A stretch of DNA of 32,531 bases from Oscillospiraceae bacterium (GCA_017427645.1 JAFRSI010000050.1:1-32531), one strand, 5' to 3'. Shown: positions 13,504-23,978, counted from the first letter of the stretch. Numbers and translations are program-made. Notes: a model not told the origin generated them from the sequence alone.

Positions 13504-14250
13504 TTATTTTGTGGGGATCAGCGCACCCATCACCACATAGCGTGCGCCGTCAAAATCATAGGCGCAGGTGGAGAGCGTCAGGATCGGGCCGTCAACGGAT
13601 ATCTCGCGGCTTGACCGGAAGGTGGAATTGCGGATCATCGCCTGGATCTGCTCCGGGGTCACATACGCCTGGTAGATATCGTCCAGCGAATCGATGGTGC
13701 AGCCGGCAAACAGATCCACCCGGTAGACCTGATCCGGCGTAGCCAGATAGAGCATGGGGTGCGTATCGTAATAGCTCTGGCTGCGGTATTTTACCAGACT
13801 GCCGAACATGGTGCCGTACTTCATGTGGTGGCCGTAAATGATATTGTTGGTGCTGGTAAAGTCAGGCTGGCAGCGGAAATCCAGGAACAGCGTACCGGCA
13901 ATGTTCCAGGAGCCGTCCAGCAAACGGCGCAGGTATTTGGCATTGTCCTCCGCCTGGACCACCGGATAGTTGATGGGCGTATCGGGACTGTAGATCCAGG
14001 CTACGATATCCGGATTGATCTTCCAAAGCTCCTCAAAGTTCACAAGAAACTCATTCTTCAATTTGTCCGGATAGATCATGTCATTCAGATCCCGGTCCTC
14101 CACGTGGGGGACCTCCACGTACTTCGCAGCCTCCTGCGTGTCCTTCTCACTGCGGCGCATCTCCAGGAGATAGTCTCCGATGCGGTAGGCGGAATAACCG
14201 AACACAGCCAACAGGGCCACGATCAGCACGGCGGTAAGAGCTTTTTTCAT
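13504..14250 (-). CDS. srtB: Class B sortase
   Basis: A 248-aa membrane-anchored transpeptidase that cleaves a sorting signal and joins proteins to cell wall or pilus. It starts with a signal-anchor (MKKALTAVLIVALLAVFGY). The catalytic triad is visible: His141 in YGHHMKYGTMF, Cys229 in TLSTCAY and Arg237 in ARYVVMGAL. The SrtB-type NPDIVAWIYSPDTPINYPVVQ segment is present. GGGAGGG precedes the ATG. It stands alone, with a promoter at 14272-14300; no LPXTG- or NPXTG-type substrate gene is in the window, so its substrate is encoded elsewhere. Confidence 0.9.
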   Translation of the reverse strand: MKKALTAVLIVALLAVFGYSAYRIGDYLLEMRRSEKDTQEAAKYVEVPHVEDRDLNDMIYPDKLKNEFLVNFEELWKINPDIVAWIYSPDTPINYPVVQAEDNAKYLRRLLDGSWNIAGTLFLDFRCQPDFTSTNNIIYGHHMKYGTMFGSLVKYRSQSYYDTHPMLYLATPDQVYRVDLFAGCTIDSLDDIYQAYVTPEQIQAMIRNSTFRSSREISVDGPILTLSTCAYDFDGARYVVMGALIPTK

Positions 14251-14271
14251 AGGGTCTTCCCTCCCGCTCTT

Positions 14272-14300
14272 ATTTTACCAGATTGTTCCGACCAATGCAA
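14272..14300 (-). promoter_or_regulatory. Sigma-A promoter of srtB
   Basis: The minus strand reads TTGCAT (14295-14300), 17 bases, TAAAAT (14272-14277). It shares TTGCATTG and TGGTAAAAT with the trpS promoter. Confidence 0.65.
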
Positions 14301-14318
14301 GCAGAGTTCAATTGCCGC

Positions 14319-14347
14319 TTTACTTACCGACATCAGTGTTGTACAAT
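14319..14347 (+). promoter_or_regulatory. Candidate sigma-A promoter of the aldolase gene
   Basis: TTTACT (14319-14324), 17 bases, TACAAT (14342-14347). The -35 is weak (4 of 6). Confidence 0.45.
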
Positions 14348-14378
14348 GGATCAAACACAAGCGGAAAGGAGCATCGCC

Positions 14379-15419
14379 ATGATCTATTTCAACAGCGATT
14401 ATCTGGAGGGGGCCCACCCTGCCGTGCTGGAGCGGCTGGTCCGTACCAATATGGAGCAGACCGTGGGCTATGGCTGCGACCCCTACTGTGAGGCGGCTCG
14501 CGCCAAGATCCGCGCTGCCTGCGCTGCGCCGGAGGCAGACGTCCACTTCCTGGTGGGTGGTACCCAGACCAACACCACGGTGATCGCCTCCGTGCTGCGC
14601 CCCTATCAGGGCGTGCTCACCGCCGTCAGCGGGCACATCAACTGTCACGAGGCCGGCGCCATCGAGTCCACCGGCCACAAGGTCATCGCCCTGCCCAGCA
14701 CGGACGGGAAGATCACCGCCCGGCAGGTGGCCGACTATGTGGAGTGGCACCGGAACGACGAGAGCGTGGAGCACATCGTCTACCCGGGTATGGTCTATAT
14801 TTCCTTCCCCACCGAGGGCGGCACTCTGTATACCAAGGCAGAGCTCACCTCCCTGTACGACACGTGTCTTGCCTACAGTCTGCCCCTGTTCATCGACGGA
14901 GCCCGTCTGGGCTACGGCCTCACCGCCGACGGCTGCGACCTGACGCTGCCGGAGCTGGCCCAATTGTGCGACGTGTTCTACATCGGCGGCACCAAGGTGG
15001 GCGCCCTGTTCGGCGAGGCGGTGGTCATCACCAATCCGGCCCTGAAGCAGAACTTCCGGCCCCTGCAGAAGCAGCGGGGCGGCATGATGGCCAAGGGCCG
15101 CCTGCTGGGCCTCCAGTTCGACGCCCTGTTTACCGACGATCTGTATTTCCGCATTGCCCGGCATGCCGATGAGATGGCTTACCGGATCCGGGAGATCTTT
15201 GTCTCCGCCGGCTATCCCCTGCTGTTTGACTCCCCCACCAATCAGCAGTACCCCATCCTGCCGGATCGTGAGTTGGCCATTCTGGGGGAAAACTTCGGTT
15301 ACGAGTACTGGACCCGGGTGGATGCAGAGCACTCCGGCGTCCGTTTCTGCGCCAGCTGGGCCACAACGCCGGAGCAGGTGGACGCTCTGGCACAGGCGGT
15401 CCGGGATCTGCGAAAATAA
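14379..15419 (+). CDS. ltaE: Low-specificity threonine aldolase family (PLP enzyme)
   Basis: A 346-aa fold-type I PLP enzyme of the threonine aldolase / beta-eliminating lyase family, which splits threonine to glycine and acetaldehyde. Visible features are SGHINCHEAGAIESTG (the cofactor-stacking His at 86), the PLP-binding Asp173 in FIDGARLGYG and the Schiff-base Lys206 in YIGGTKVGALFGEA. Length is normal. GGAAAGGAG lies seven bases before the ATG at 14379. It is a single-gene unit with a promoter and a strong terminator. Related enzymes act on allo-threonine or phenylserine, so exact substrate preference cannot be read from the sequence. Confidence 0.85.
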   Translation: MIYFNSDYLEGAHPAVLERLVRTNMEQTVGYGCDPYCEAARAKIRAACAAPEADVHFLVGGTQTNTTVIASVLRPYQGVLTAVSGHINCHEAGAIESTGHKVIALPSTDGKITARQVADYVEWHRNDESVEHIVYPGMVYISFPTEGGTLYTKAELTSLYDTCLAYSLPLFIDGARLGYGLTADGCDLTLPELAQLCDVFYIGGTKVGALFGEAVVITNPALKQNFRPLQKQRGGMMAKGRLLGLQFDALFTDDLYFRIARHADEMAYRIREIFVSAGYPLLFDSPTNQQYPILPDRELAILGENFGYEYWTRVDAEHSGVRFCASWATTPEQVDALAQAVRDLRK

Positions 15420-15434
15420 GCGCATCCATGGCAA

Positions 15435-15468
15435 AGCGGCACGGGACCCCCCGTGCCGCTCTCTTTTT
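15435..15468 (+). terminator. Terminator of the aldolase gene
   Basis: An 11-bp stem AGCGGCACGGG / CCCGTGCCGCT with an ACCC loop, followed by CTCTTTTT. Confidence 0.9.
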
Positions 15469-15474
15469 GCGGTT

Positions 15475-15783
15475 TCAGATCTTTTTGGCGGCGACGTCGC
15501 ACAGCTGAATGCCGATCCCCTTCTTCGCCGCGGCGCTGCGTCCGGCGTTGAGGACCTTCTCACGGTATTTGCCCAGCAGCTGCACCAGCATGTCGTCGCG
15601 CTTCTCCTGGGACATGGTCTTCAGCAGGGTATGTGCCATGGAGGCGGCGGTGTCCGGATTCTTGGCCAGGATGGAACCCAGGATGCCGCCGGAGGCGCCC
15701 AGCTTCCCGGCCAGAGCCGGCACCAGCACGTCCACCAGGGAATCGTAGTCGATTTCGTCTACCAACAGCTTGATTTCGATCAT
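15475..15783 (-). CDS. Hypothetical protein, 102 aa
   Basis: Not recognised. The protein starts MIEIKLLVDEIDYDSLVDVLVPAL, then a Gly/Ala-rich turn (GKLGASGGILGSIL) and a helical charged part (AHTLLKTMSQEKRDDMLVQLLGKYREKVLNAG). It is soluble, without a signal. AAAGGAGG precedes the ATG. The gene lies downstream of pckA on the same strand behind a hairpin (15801-15833), so it is either expressed by read-through from pckA or from a promoter not seen. No function is proposed. Confidence 0.75.
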   Translation of the reverse strand: MIEIKLLVDEIDYDSLVDVLVPALAGKLGASGGILGSILAKNPDTAASMAHTLLKTMSQEKRDDMLVQLLGKYREKVLNAGRSAAAKKGIGIQLCDVAAKKI

Positions 15784-15800
15784 AGGATCCTCCTTTGGAA

Positions 15801-15833
15801 AGAAGACGCCGGAAAAGTCTTCCGGCGTCTTCT
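15801..15833 (-). terminator. Hairpin after pckA, possible attenuator
   Basis: A 14-bp stem (15801-15814 with 15820-15833) with a five-base loop, 11 bases after the pckA stop codon. On the minus strand it is followed only by CTTTCC, a weak U-tract. It lies directly before the ribosome binding site of the next gene and may allow partial read-through. Confidence 0.6.
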
Positions 15834-15843
15834 TGCGGTCACA

Positions 15844-17409
<1,566 letters not shown>

Positions 17410-17461
17410 AGGTCATTCCTCCTGTATCGTCAAAATGGTGTGGTATTGCCTTACTCCGTTG

Positions 17462-17467
17462 ATTATA
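17462..17467 (-). promoter_or_regulatory. Candidate -10 box of pckA
   Basis: TATAAT on the minus strand. No good -35 is found 16-18 bases upstream (best CTATCA). Confidence 0.45.
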
Positions 17468-17522
17468 CCACGCATTTCCGGAAAATGATAGTCCCTTTTC
17501 CCCTTCCGAAAAAATATTCATA

Positions 17523-17551
17523 AAAAAGAGGACCCCGAGGGTCCTCTTTTT
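17523..17551 (-). terminator. Terminator of engB
   Basis: Stem AAAAAGAGGACCC / GGGTCCTCTTTTT with a CGA loop. The engB stop codon is inside the outer arm, so transcription ends right at the end of the gene. T-tracts occur in both directions. Confidence 0.85.
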
Positions 17552-18140
17552 ATTCACAACAGCGAGCGATGGCGGCCAGCAGGACGTCCTTTCCCGTTCC
17601 CTTCTCCGCGGAAAAGGGGATCAGCTCGTCGCCCTCCCCCAGTTCCAGCGTCTCCCGGATCAGTGCCAGGCCGGGCGCGATCTCGCTCTTCTTCAGCTTG
17701 TCCAGCTTATTGGCCGCCACGATCAGGGGGCAGCCGGCGTCCCGGAACCAGCGGCGCATGGTCACGTCGTCTGCGGTGGGCTTGTGGCGGGCGTCCACGA
17801 TCAGCACGCCCAGGGTGATGAGCCCCTCCGAAGCGAAGTAGCTCTCCATCAGCCGGCCCCAGCGGTCCCGCTCGCTCTGGGAGACTTTGGCGTAGCCGTA
17901 GCCGGGCAGATCGGTGAAGTAGATCCGATCGTCGATGCGGAAATAATTGATCTGGGTGGTTTTGCCGGGGGTGGCGCCCACCCGGGCAAAGTTCTTTCGC
18001 CCCAGCAGGCGGTTGATCACCGAGGACTTTCCCACGTTGGAGCGCCCGGCAAAGGTCACCTGCGGCCGCCCGTCCCGGATAAAGCTCTCCGGGCTGACGG
18101 CGGAGCGGACGAATTCCGCCCGATTAAAGTTGATCGCCAT
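17550..18140 (-). CDS. engB: Ribosome biogenesis GTPase (YsxC/YihA)
   Basis: An essential GTPase needed for late assembly of the large ribosomal subunit. The 196-aa protein has G1 GRSNVGKS (32-39), G2 around GATPGKTTQ, G3 DLPGYG (77-82) and G4 NKLD (144-147). The ATG at 18140 has CGGAGG upstream and overlaps the lon stop codon by 17 bases, so the gene is co-translated with lon; the lon-engB order is common in Firmicutes. A 31-codon extension in the same frame lies fully inside lon and is rejected as a start. It is the last gene of the block. Confidence 0.95.
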   Translation of the reverse strand: MAINFNRAEFVRSAVSPESFIRDGRPQVTFAGRSNVGKSSVINRLLGRKNFARVGATPGKTTQINYFRIDDRIYFTDLPGYGYAKVSQSERDRWGRLMESYFASEGLITLGVLIVDARHKPTADDVTMRRWFRDAGCPLIVAANKLDKLKKSEIAPGLALIRETLELGEGDELIPFSAEKGTGKDVLLAAIARCCE

Positions 18141-20523
18141 GACGCACCTCCGGCCGATTCTCCGGCGCGGACGACAGAGCCGCCAGATGCTCCACGGCGG
18201 CGTGGCAGGACTGGGGAGCCAGTGCCGCGGCAAAGACGGCGTCCACCGTCTCCACCGGGATGAAATGCAGGGCCTTGCGCACCGTCTGGTCGATCTCCTC
18301 CAGGTCCTTCACGTTGTCCTTGGGCAGGATCACGGTGGTGATGCCGTTTCGCAGGGCGGCCATGGTCTTTTCCCGCAGGCCGCCGATGGGCAGCACGCGG
18401 CCCCGCAGCGTCACCTCGCCGGTCATGGCCACGGTGGACCGCACCTTCCGCCCGGTGAGGGCAGAGAGGATGGCCGTGGTGATGGCAATGCCGGCAGAGG
18501 GTCCGTCCTTGGGTACGGCGCCCTCCGGGAAGTGGATGTGGATATCCTTTGTCTTGTAGAAATCCTCCTCAATGCCCAATTCCGCAGTACGGCTGCGCAG
18601 GCAGCTCAAGGCGGCCTTGGCGGACTCCTGCATCACCAGGCCCAGGTTGCCGGTGAGCTCCAGCTTGCCGCTGCCGGTGACCGCGTTGGCCTCCACCTCC
18701 AGCAGTTCACCGCCCACCTCGGTCCAGGCGAGACCGTTGACCACGCCGATCTGGTCCTTCCCTTCCCGCTCCGGCTCCCGGTATTGAGGCACGCCCAGGA
18801 GCTCCTTCAACTCGCTCTCTGTAATGTTAACTTGCTTTACATCTTTTGATACGATCTGCATAGCGGCCTTGCGGCACAGCTTGCCCAGCTGTCGCTCCAG
18901 CACGCGGACGCCGGATTCGCGGGTGTAGTCGGCGATGATGGCGCGCAGGGCGCCGTCGCTGATATGGATCTGGCTTTTTCGCAGGCCGTGCTCCTTGCGC
19001 TGCTTGGGCAATAGATGACGCTTGGCGATCTCCACCTTTTCCTCGTCGGTATAGCTGCCCAGCTCGATGACCTCCATGCGGTCCAGCAGGGGCCGGGGGA
19101 TGGTGGACAGTGTGTTTGCCGTGGTGATGAACATCACCTGGCTCAGATCCACCGGCACCTCCAGGAAGTGATCGCGGAAGCTGTGGTTCTGCTCGCTGTC
19201 CAGCACCTCCAGCAGAGCTGCGGAGGGATCGCCCCGCAGATCGCTGCCCAGCTTATCGATCTCGTCCAGCACCAGCAGAGGGTTCATGCTGCCGGCGCGG
19301 GTCAGGGCCTCGATGATGCGGCCCGGCATGGCGCCGATATACGTCTTGCGGTGGCCCCGGATATCCGCCTCATCCCGCACGCCGCCCAGGCTCAGCCTGG
19401 CCAGCTTGCGGTTCATGGCCTTGGCCACGGAGATGGCAATGGAGGTCTTTCCCACGCCGGGAGGACCCACCAGGCAGAGGATCTTGCCCTTGGCTTCCGG
19501 GTTGATCTGCCGCACGGCAATGAATTCCAGCACCTGCTCCTTCACCTTTTCCAGGCCGAAGTGGTCCCTGTCCAGCACGGCGCGTGCCCGCTCCACGTCG
19601 CTGCGGTCCCGGGTGCGCTTGCCCCAGGGCAGATCCAGGCACACGTCCAGATAGTTGCGGATCACGGAGGCCTCGGCGCTGCCGTAGGGCTGCTTGCCCA
19701 GACGGTCCAGCTCCTTCATCAGCTTCTTGCGGACCTCATCGCCGACCTTTGCCTTCTCGATCCACTGGGCGTACTCTGTCAGCTCCTCGTCCTCGTCCTC
19801 GCCCAACTCCTGCCGCAGCACCTTCACCTGCTCCCGCAGGATGGTATCCTTCTGCAGGCGGGAGACCCGCTCCCGGACCCGCTGCTCCAGCCGCAGTTCC
19901 ATGGAGATCACGTTGACCTCCCGGGCCAGGATCTCGTTCACCAGCATCAGCCGACGCACGGGATGGAGCTCCTCCAGCACCCGCTGGCGATCTGTGTGGC
20001 GCAGAGTGACGTTCTGGGCGATATAGTCGGCCAGGTAGCCGGGGTCCCGGCTGTCCAGGATAGTGGAGGCCAGCTCCTCGCTGAGGTTGGGCACCAGGTC
20101 CCGGTAGGCGCCGAAGATGGCGTAGGTCTGCCGCAGCAGGGCCTCCACCCGATCCGTCTGACGGCCGGGCAGCTCCTCCTCCAGCAGCTCCACGTTGGCC
20201 TGCAGGAAGGGCTTGGTCTGCCACAGGCGGTGGATCCTGGCGCGCTGCTCCCCCTCCGCCACCACACGCACGGAGCTGTCGGAGGTCTTGATGATATGGA
20301 GGATGCGGCACACGGTGCCCACGGTGAACAAATCGTCCTCCTGGGGCTGCTGGGTGCCGATGTCCTTCTGGGTCACCAGAAAGATCCGCCGGTCGCTGTC
20401 CATGGCGTGATCCAGGGCGAAGATGGAAATCTCGCGCTCGGCGTCAAAGCTGATGGTGAGCGCCGGAAAAACGGTCATGCCCCGGAGGGCTACCGCCGGT
20501 ATGTTCAAGGTTGTCAGTTCCAT
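18124..20523 (-). CDS. lon: ATP-dependent protease Lon
   Basis: A cytosolic AAA+ serine protease that degrades misfolded and regulatory proteins. The 799-aa protein has an N-terminal substrate domain (about 1-300), Walker A GPPGVGKT (353-360), Walker B LDEID (419-423) and a protease domain with catalytic Ser676 in PKDGPSAG and Lys719 in LREKTMA. Length is normal. AAGGAG precedes the ATG. It lies 69 bases after clpX with a terminator-like hairpin between, so it is probably expressed partly by read-through. No CtsR or CIRCE operator is visible upstream. Confidence 0.97.
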   Translation of the reverse strand: MELTTLNIPAVALRGMTVFPALTISFDAEREISIFALDHAMDSDRRIFLVTQKDIGTQQPQEDDLFTVGTVCRILHIIKTSDSSVRVVAEGEQRARIHRLWQTKPFLQANVELLEEELPGRQTDRVEALLRQTYAIFGAYRDLVPNLSEELASTILDSRDPGYLADYIAQNVTLRHTDRQRVLEELHPVRRLMLVNEILAREVNVISMELRLEQRVRERVSRLQKDTILREQVKVLRQELGEDEDEELTEYAQWIEKAKVGDEVRKKLMKELDRLGKQPYGSAEASVIRNYLDVCLDLPWGKRTRDRSDVERARAVLDRDHFGLEKVKEQVLEFIAVRQINPEAKGKILCLVGPPGVGKTSIAISVAKAMNRKLARLSLGGVRDEADIRGHRKTYIGAMPGRIIEALTRAGSMNPLLVLDEIDKLGSDLRGDPSAALLEVLDSEQNHSFRDHFLEVPVDLSQVMFITTANTLSTIPRPLLDRMEVIELGSYTDEEKVEIAKRHLLPKQRKEHGLRKSQIHISDGALRAIIADYTRESGVRVLERQLGKLCRKAAMQIVSKDVKQVNITESELKELLGVPQYREPEREGKDQIGVVNGLAWTEVGGELLEVEANAVTGSGKLELTGNLGLVMQESAKAALSCLRSRTAELGIEEDFYKTKDIHIHFPEGAVPKDGPSAGIAITTAILSALTGRKVRSTVAMTGEVTLRGRVLPIGGLREKTMAALRNGITTVILPKDNVKDLEEIDQTVRKALHFIPVETVDAVFAAALAPQSCHAAVEHLAALSSAPENRPEVRHGDQL

Positions 20524-20547
20524 GGGGTTCTCCTTACTCTGGGGTAG

Positions 20548-20582
20548 AAAAAAGGGGGCGGCAATTGATGCGCCGCTCCCCT
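20548..20582 (-). terminator. Terminator-like hairpin between clpX and lon
   Basis: The minus strand forms a stem between 20572-20581 and 20554-20562 with one A-C mismatch, followed by TTTTTT. It should end or attenuate the tig-clpP-clpX transcript before lon. Confidence 0.7.
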
Positions 20583-20592
20583 ATTTGTCGCT

Positions 20593-21882
20593 TCAGGAGG
20601 CGGTGGCTCCTTCCCTGTCACTCTTGCCGGTCTTGATTTTCGCCCGGCGGGAGGTCTTTTCCGCGTCTCGCTCCACCAGCGGCTCCGCGCTGCTGCGCAC
20701 ACACGCCTCCGTGATGGTCACGTGGGTGATGGTGGGATCGGAGGGGATCTCGTACATCAGCGGGGTCAGGATGCCTTCCATCACGGCCCGCAGGCCGCGG
20801 GCGCCGATGTTGCGCTCGATGGCCAGATCGGCCACGGCCTCCAGCGCCTCCGGCTGGAAGCTCAGCTCCACGTCGTCGTATTCCAGCAGCTTTTGATACT
20901 GCTTCACCAGGGCGTTCTTGGGCTCGGTGAGGATCCGAACCAGGTCCTCCCGGCTCAGGCCGTTCAGAGCGGTGATCACCGGCAGACGGCCTACCAGCTC
21001 CGGGATGATGCCGAATTTCAGCAGATCGTGGGGCTGGACCTCCTGCAGCAGGGCGCCGGTGCGGCGCTCCGCCTTGCTCTCCACCACCGCGTCAAAGCCG
21101 ATGCCCTTGCGGTCGGTGCGCTGCTCGATGATCTTCTCCAGGCCGTCAAAGGCGCCGCCGCAGATGAAGAGGATGTTGCTGGTGTCCACCTGGATGAACT
21201 CCTGGTGGGGATGCTTGCGTCCGCCCTGGGGCGGCACGTTGGCCACAGTGCCCTCCAGCAGCTTCAGCAGAGCCTGCTGCACACCCTCGCCGGACACGTC
21301 GCGGGTGATGGAGGTGTTCTCGCTCTTGCGGGCGATCTTGTCGATCTCGTCCACGTAGATGATGCCGTGCTCGGCCAATTCCACGTCGAAATCCGCCGCC
21401 TGCAGCAGCCGCAGCAGGATGTTCTCCACGTCGTCGCCCACGTAGCCGGCCTCGGTCAGCGTGGTGGCGTCGGCAATGGCGAAGGGCACCTTCAGCACCC
21501 GTGCCAGGGTCTGGGCAAAAAGGGTCTTGCCGCTGCCTGTGGGGCCGATCATCAGGATGTTGCTCTTCTGCAGCTCCACGTCGGCGTCGCCGCCGAAGTA
21601 GATGCGCTTATAATGGTTGTAGACGGAGACGGACAGCGCGACCTTGGCGGCCTCCTGGCCAATGACGTACTGGTCCAGGACCTCCTTGATCTCCCGGGGC
21701 GTGGGCAGCTCATCCACGCTGGTGACGGTCTCCTCCTCCGTGTACCCGTCGTCCAGGATGGACATGCACAGCTGGACGCACTCGTCGCAGATGCGCACGC
21801 CGGGTCCCTGGATCATGCGGTGCACCTGGGATTCGTGCTTGCCGCAGAAGGAGCACCGCAGGGATTTCTTCTCGTCTGCCAT
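20593..21882 (-). CDS. clpX: ATP-dependent Clp protease, ATP-binding subunit ClpX
   Basis: The AAA+ unfoldase that feeds substrates to ClpP. The 429-aa protein has the N-terminal zinc domain with Cys10, Cys13, Cys32 and Cys35, and Walker A GPTGSGKT (113-120). It also has the pore loop GYVG (146-149), the RKH loop (GGRKHPH) and the ClpP-docking IGF loop (261-263). All working parts are present. The start ATG at 21882 is four bases after the clpP stop codon, with AGAGGTAAGGA upstream, so the two are one transcription unit. Length is normal. Confidence 0.97.
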   Translation of the reverse strand: MADEKKSLRCSFCGKHESQVHRMIQGPGVRICDECVQLCMSILDDGYTEEETVTSVDELPTPREIKEVLDQYVIGQEAAKVALSVSVYNHYKRIYFGGDADVELQKSNILMIGPTGSGKTLFAQTLARVLKVPFAIADATTLTEAGYVGDDVENILLRLLQAADFDVELAEHGIIYVDEIDKIARKSENTSITRDVSGEGVQQALLKLLEGTVANVPPQGGRKHPHQEFIQVDTSNILFICGGAFDGLEKIIEQRTDRKGIGFDAVVESKAERRTGALLQEVQPHDLLKFGIIPELVGRLPVITALNGLSREDLVRILTEPKNALVKQYQKLLEYDDVELSFQPEALEAVADLAIERNIGARGLRAVMEGILTPLMYEIPSDPTITHVTITEACVRSSAEPLVERDAEKTSRRAKIKTGKSDREGATAS

Positions 21883-21886
21883 TTCC

Positions 21887-22468
21887 TTACCTCTTGTAAA
21901 TGACCTTGTCCACCAGGCCGTATTCCCTGGCCTCCTCGGCGGCCATCCAGCGGTCGCGCTCAGAGTCGGCCTTGACCTCCTCCGGCGTCCTGCCGGTGTT
22001 CTCGGCCAGGATCCTGTTCAGGCGCTGCTTGATCTTGAGGAAATGCTCCACGTCGATCTCCATATCCGTCACCTTGCCCTGGGTGCCGGCGGAAGGCTGG
22101 TGGATCATGATCTCGGCGTTGGGCAGGGCGATGCGCTTGCCCTTGGCGCCGGAGCTCAGCAGAAAGGCGCCCATGCTGGCAGCCATGCCGATGCAGATGG
22201 TGGACACGTCGCACTTGATATACTGCATGGTGTCGTAGATGGCCATGCCCGCGGTAACGGAACCGCCGGGGCTGTTGATATACATCTGGATATCCTTATC
22301 GGGGTCCTGGGCCTCCAGATACAGCAGCTGGGCGACGACCAGACTGGCGGTGGTATCATTGACCTCTTCTCCCAGGAAGATGATACGGTCATTGAGCAGA
22401 CGGGAGAAAATATCGTAGGACCGTTCGCCGCGGTTGGTCTGCTCCACAACATAGGGGACTAAGCTCAT
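21887..22468 (-). CDS. clpP: ATP-dependent Clp protease, proteolytic subunit
   Basis: A serine protease that forms a tetradecameric chamber with ClpX. The 193-aa protein has the catalytic triad Ser98 (GMAASMGA), His123 (MIHQP) and Asp172 (SERDRWM), and the oligomerisation motif [16 protein letters not shown] precedes the ATG. It lies 77 bases after tig, with a weak possible -10 (TATGAT near 22503) in the gap. The tig-clpP-clpX order is conserved in Firmicutes and Proteobacteria. Confidence 0.97.
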   Translation of the reverse strand: MSLVPYVVEQTNRGERSYDIFSRLLNDRIIFLGEEVNDTTASLVVAQLLYLEAQDPDKDIQMYINSPGGSVTAGMAIYDTMQYIKCDVSTICIGMAASMGAFLLSSGAKGKRIALPNAEIMIHQPSAGTQGKVTDMEIDVEHFLKIKQRLNRILAENTGRTPEEVKADSERDRWMAAEEAREYGLVDKVIYKR

Positions 22469-22545
22469 AGGGGTTACCTCCTGTTCAAATGTATGCTACC
22501 AAATCATACCCGCCTTACGTGATTTCTAACAGGGAGAGCGGTGGA

Positions 22546-23868
22546 TCACTCCTCCGTCTTCTCCTCGGTCTCTTCCTTCTTCTCGCTCTCCTCGGCGGGG
22601 GCTACGGCCACGGCGCTGTCGGCCACCACGCGAATGACCTTCTCCCGCAGGAGCTGGTCCTTCACGTCCTCGGCGCGCAGATACTTGCGGACGTTCTCCA
22701 GGTCCATGTTGTACTGGTCGGCGATCTTCTTCATCTCGGCCTCGATCTCTTCGTCGGAGCACTCCAGGTTCTCGGCCTTCTTGATGGCCTCCACCGCCAG
22801 ATCCATGCGTACCTGACGCAGAGCGGGCTCCGCCGCCTCGGCCTTCACCTTCTCTTCGCCGCCGGCGAACTGGGTGTACTGCTCAAAGGTCAGACCCTGA
22901 GAGGCCAGCTGCTGCTTGAGATTGTTCAGCATGTTCTCGGCCTGGGCGTCGATCATCTCCTGGGGGATGTCGGCCTCGATACCCTCGGCCACCTTGTCCA
23001 TCAGCACGTCCTCAAAGGCGCGCTGGGCGGCCTTGGTCCGCTCCTCGGTGATCTTCTTCTTCAGGTCGGCCTTCAGTTCCTTCAGGGTATCGAACTCGGA
23101 CACGTCCTTGGCAAACTCATCGTCCAGGGCGGGGACTTCCTTCACCTTGACTTCATTGACCTTCACGTGGAATACCACGGGTTTGCCGGCCAGCTCGGGG
23201 GTATAGTTCTCCGGGAAGGTGATGTCGATGTCCTTCTCCTCGCCGGCCTGCATGCCGATCAGCTGATCCTCGAAGCCGGGAACAAAGCTGCCTGAGCCGA
23301 TTTCCAGGTCGAAGTTCTCGCCCTTGCCGCCCTCAAAGGGCACGCCGTTATCAAAACCCTCAAAGTCGATGTCAGCGGTATCGCCCTTCTTTACGGCGCG
23401 CTCCACGCTCACCAGGCGGCTGTTGCGGTCAGCCATCTCCTTCAGGCGGGCGTTCACGTCGGCAGCCAGGACCTTAACCTCGGCACGGGGCGCCTCCAGG
23501 CCCTTGTACTGGCCCAGCTTCACCTCGGGATAGACGGCCACGGTGCACGTAAAGGTGACGCCGTCCTTGCCCACGTTGTCCAGCTCCACCTGGGGATAAC
23601 CCACGGTGGTCAGGTTCTGCTCCTTCACGGCGGCCTCATAGGCGTCTGGCAGGACGATATTCACCGCCTCCTCATAGAAGACCTCAGAGCCGTAGTGCTG
23701 CTCAATGATCTTCCGGGGAGCCTTGCCGGTGCGGAAGCCGGGGACGTTGATTCTGCCGCGCATCTTGTAATACGCCTTGTTGACGGCAGCCTCGAACTCC
23801 TCGGGGCCCACCTCGATGGTCAGGACGACCTTGCTGTTCTCGATCTTCTCACAGGATTTTACACTCAT
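22546..23868 (-). CDS. tig: Trigger factor
   Basis: A ribosome-bound chaperone with prolyl isomerase activity. The 440-aa protein has the N-terminal ribosome-binding domain with the signature GFRTGKAPRKIIEQHYG, a central FKBP-like PPIase domain (about 155-245, including GFDNGVPFEGG), a long helical C-domain, and an acidic Lys/Glu-rich tail. The ATG at 23868 has GGAGGAAGAG upstream; an extension of 18 codons into the leader has no site and would cross the hairpin. The promoter (23931-23960) is followed by a leader with an inverted repeat. Confidence 0.95.
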   Translation of the reverse strand: MSVKSCEKIENSKVVLTIEVGPEEFEAAVNKAYYKMRGRINVPGFRTGKAPRKIIEQHYGSEVFYEEAVNIVLPDAYEAAVKEQNLTTVGYPQVELDNVGKDGVTFTCTVAVYPEVKLGQYKGLEAPRAEVKVLAADVNARLKEMADRNSRLVSVERAVKKGDTADIDFEGFDNGVPFEGGKGENFDLEIGSGSFVPGFEDQLIGMQAGEEKDIDITFPENYTPELAGKPVVFHVKVNEVKVKEVPALDDEFAKDVSEFDTLKELKADLKKKITEERTKAAQRAFEDVLMDKVAEGIEADIPQEMIDAQAENMLNNLKQQLASQGLTFEQYTQFAGGEEKVKAEAAEPALRQVRMDLAVEAIKKAENLECSDEEIEAEMKKIADQYNMDLENVRKYLRAEDVKDQLLREKVIRVVADSAVAVAPAEESEKKEETEEKTEE

Positions 23869-23887
23869 TACTCTCTTCCTCCGTTCA

Positions 23888-23929
23888 GCACTGATCGGAA
23901 TCAGTGCGGTTTCTATTTTCAATCAGTGC
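23888..23929 (-). promoter_or_regulatory. Inverted repeat plus third half-site in the tig leader
   Basis: GCACTGAT CGGA ATCAGTGC (23888-23907) is a perfect 8-bp inverted repeat, and AATCAGTGC recurs at 23921-23929, over the predicted transcription start. It may be an operator or an mRNA hairpin. It does not match the CtsR or CIRCE consensus. The regulator is unknown. Confidence 0.5.
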
Positions 23930-23930
23930 A

Positions 23931-23960
23931 ATTAAATATGATAGCAGAAAACAATGACAA
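23931..23960 (-). promoter_or_regulatory. Sigma-A promoter of tig
   Basis: The minus strand reads TTGTCA (23955-23960), 18 bases, TTTAAT (23931-23936). Confidence 0.55.
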
Positions 23961-23978
23961 TTTCCACACTTTTTTGCG

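Noticed and set aside
19015..20547. 510-codon plus-strand frame opposite lon
   Set aside because: Shadow of lon with a Leu/Gln/His-rich translation and no start signal.
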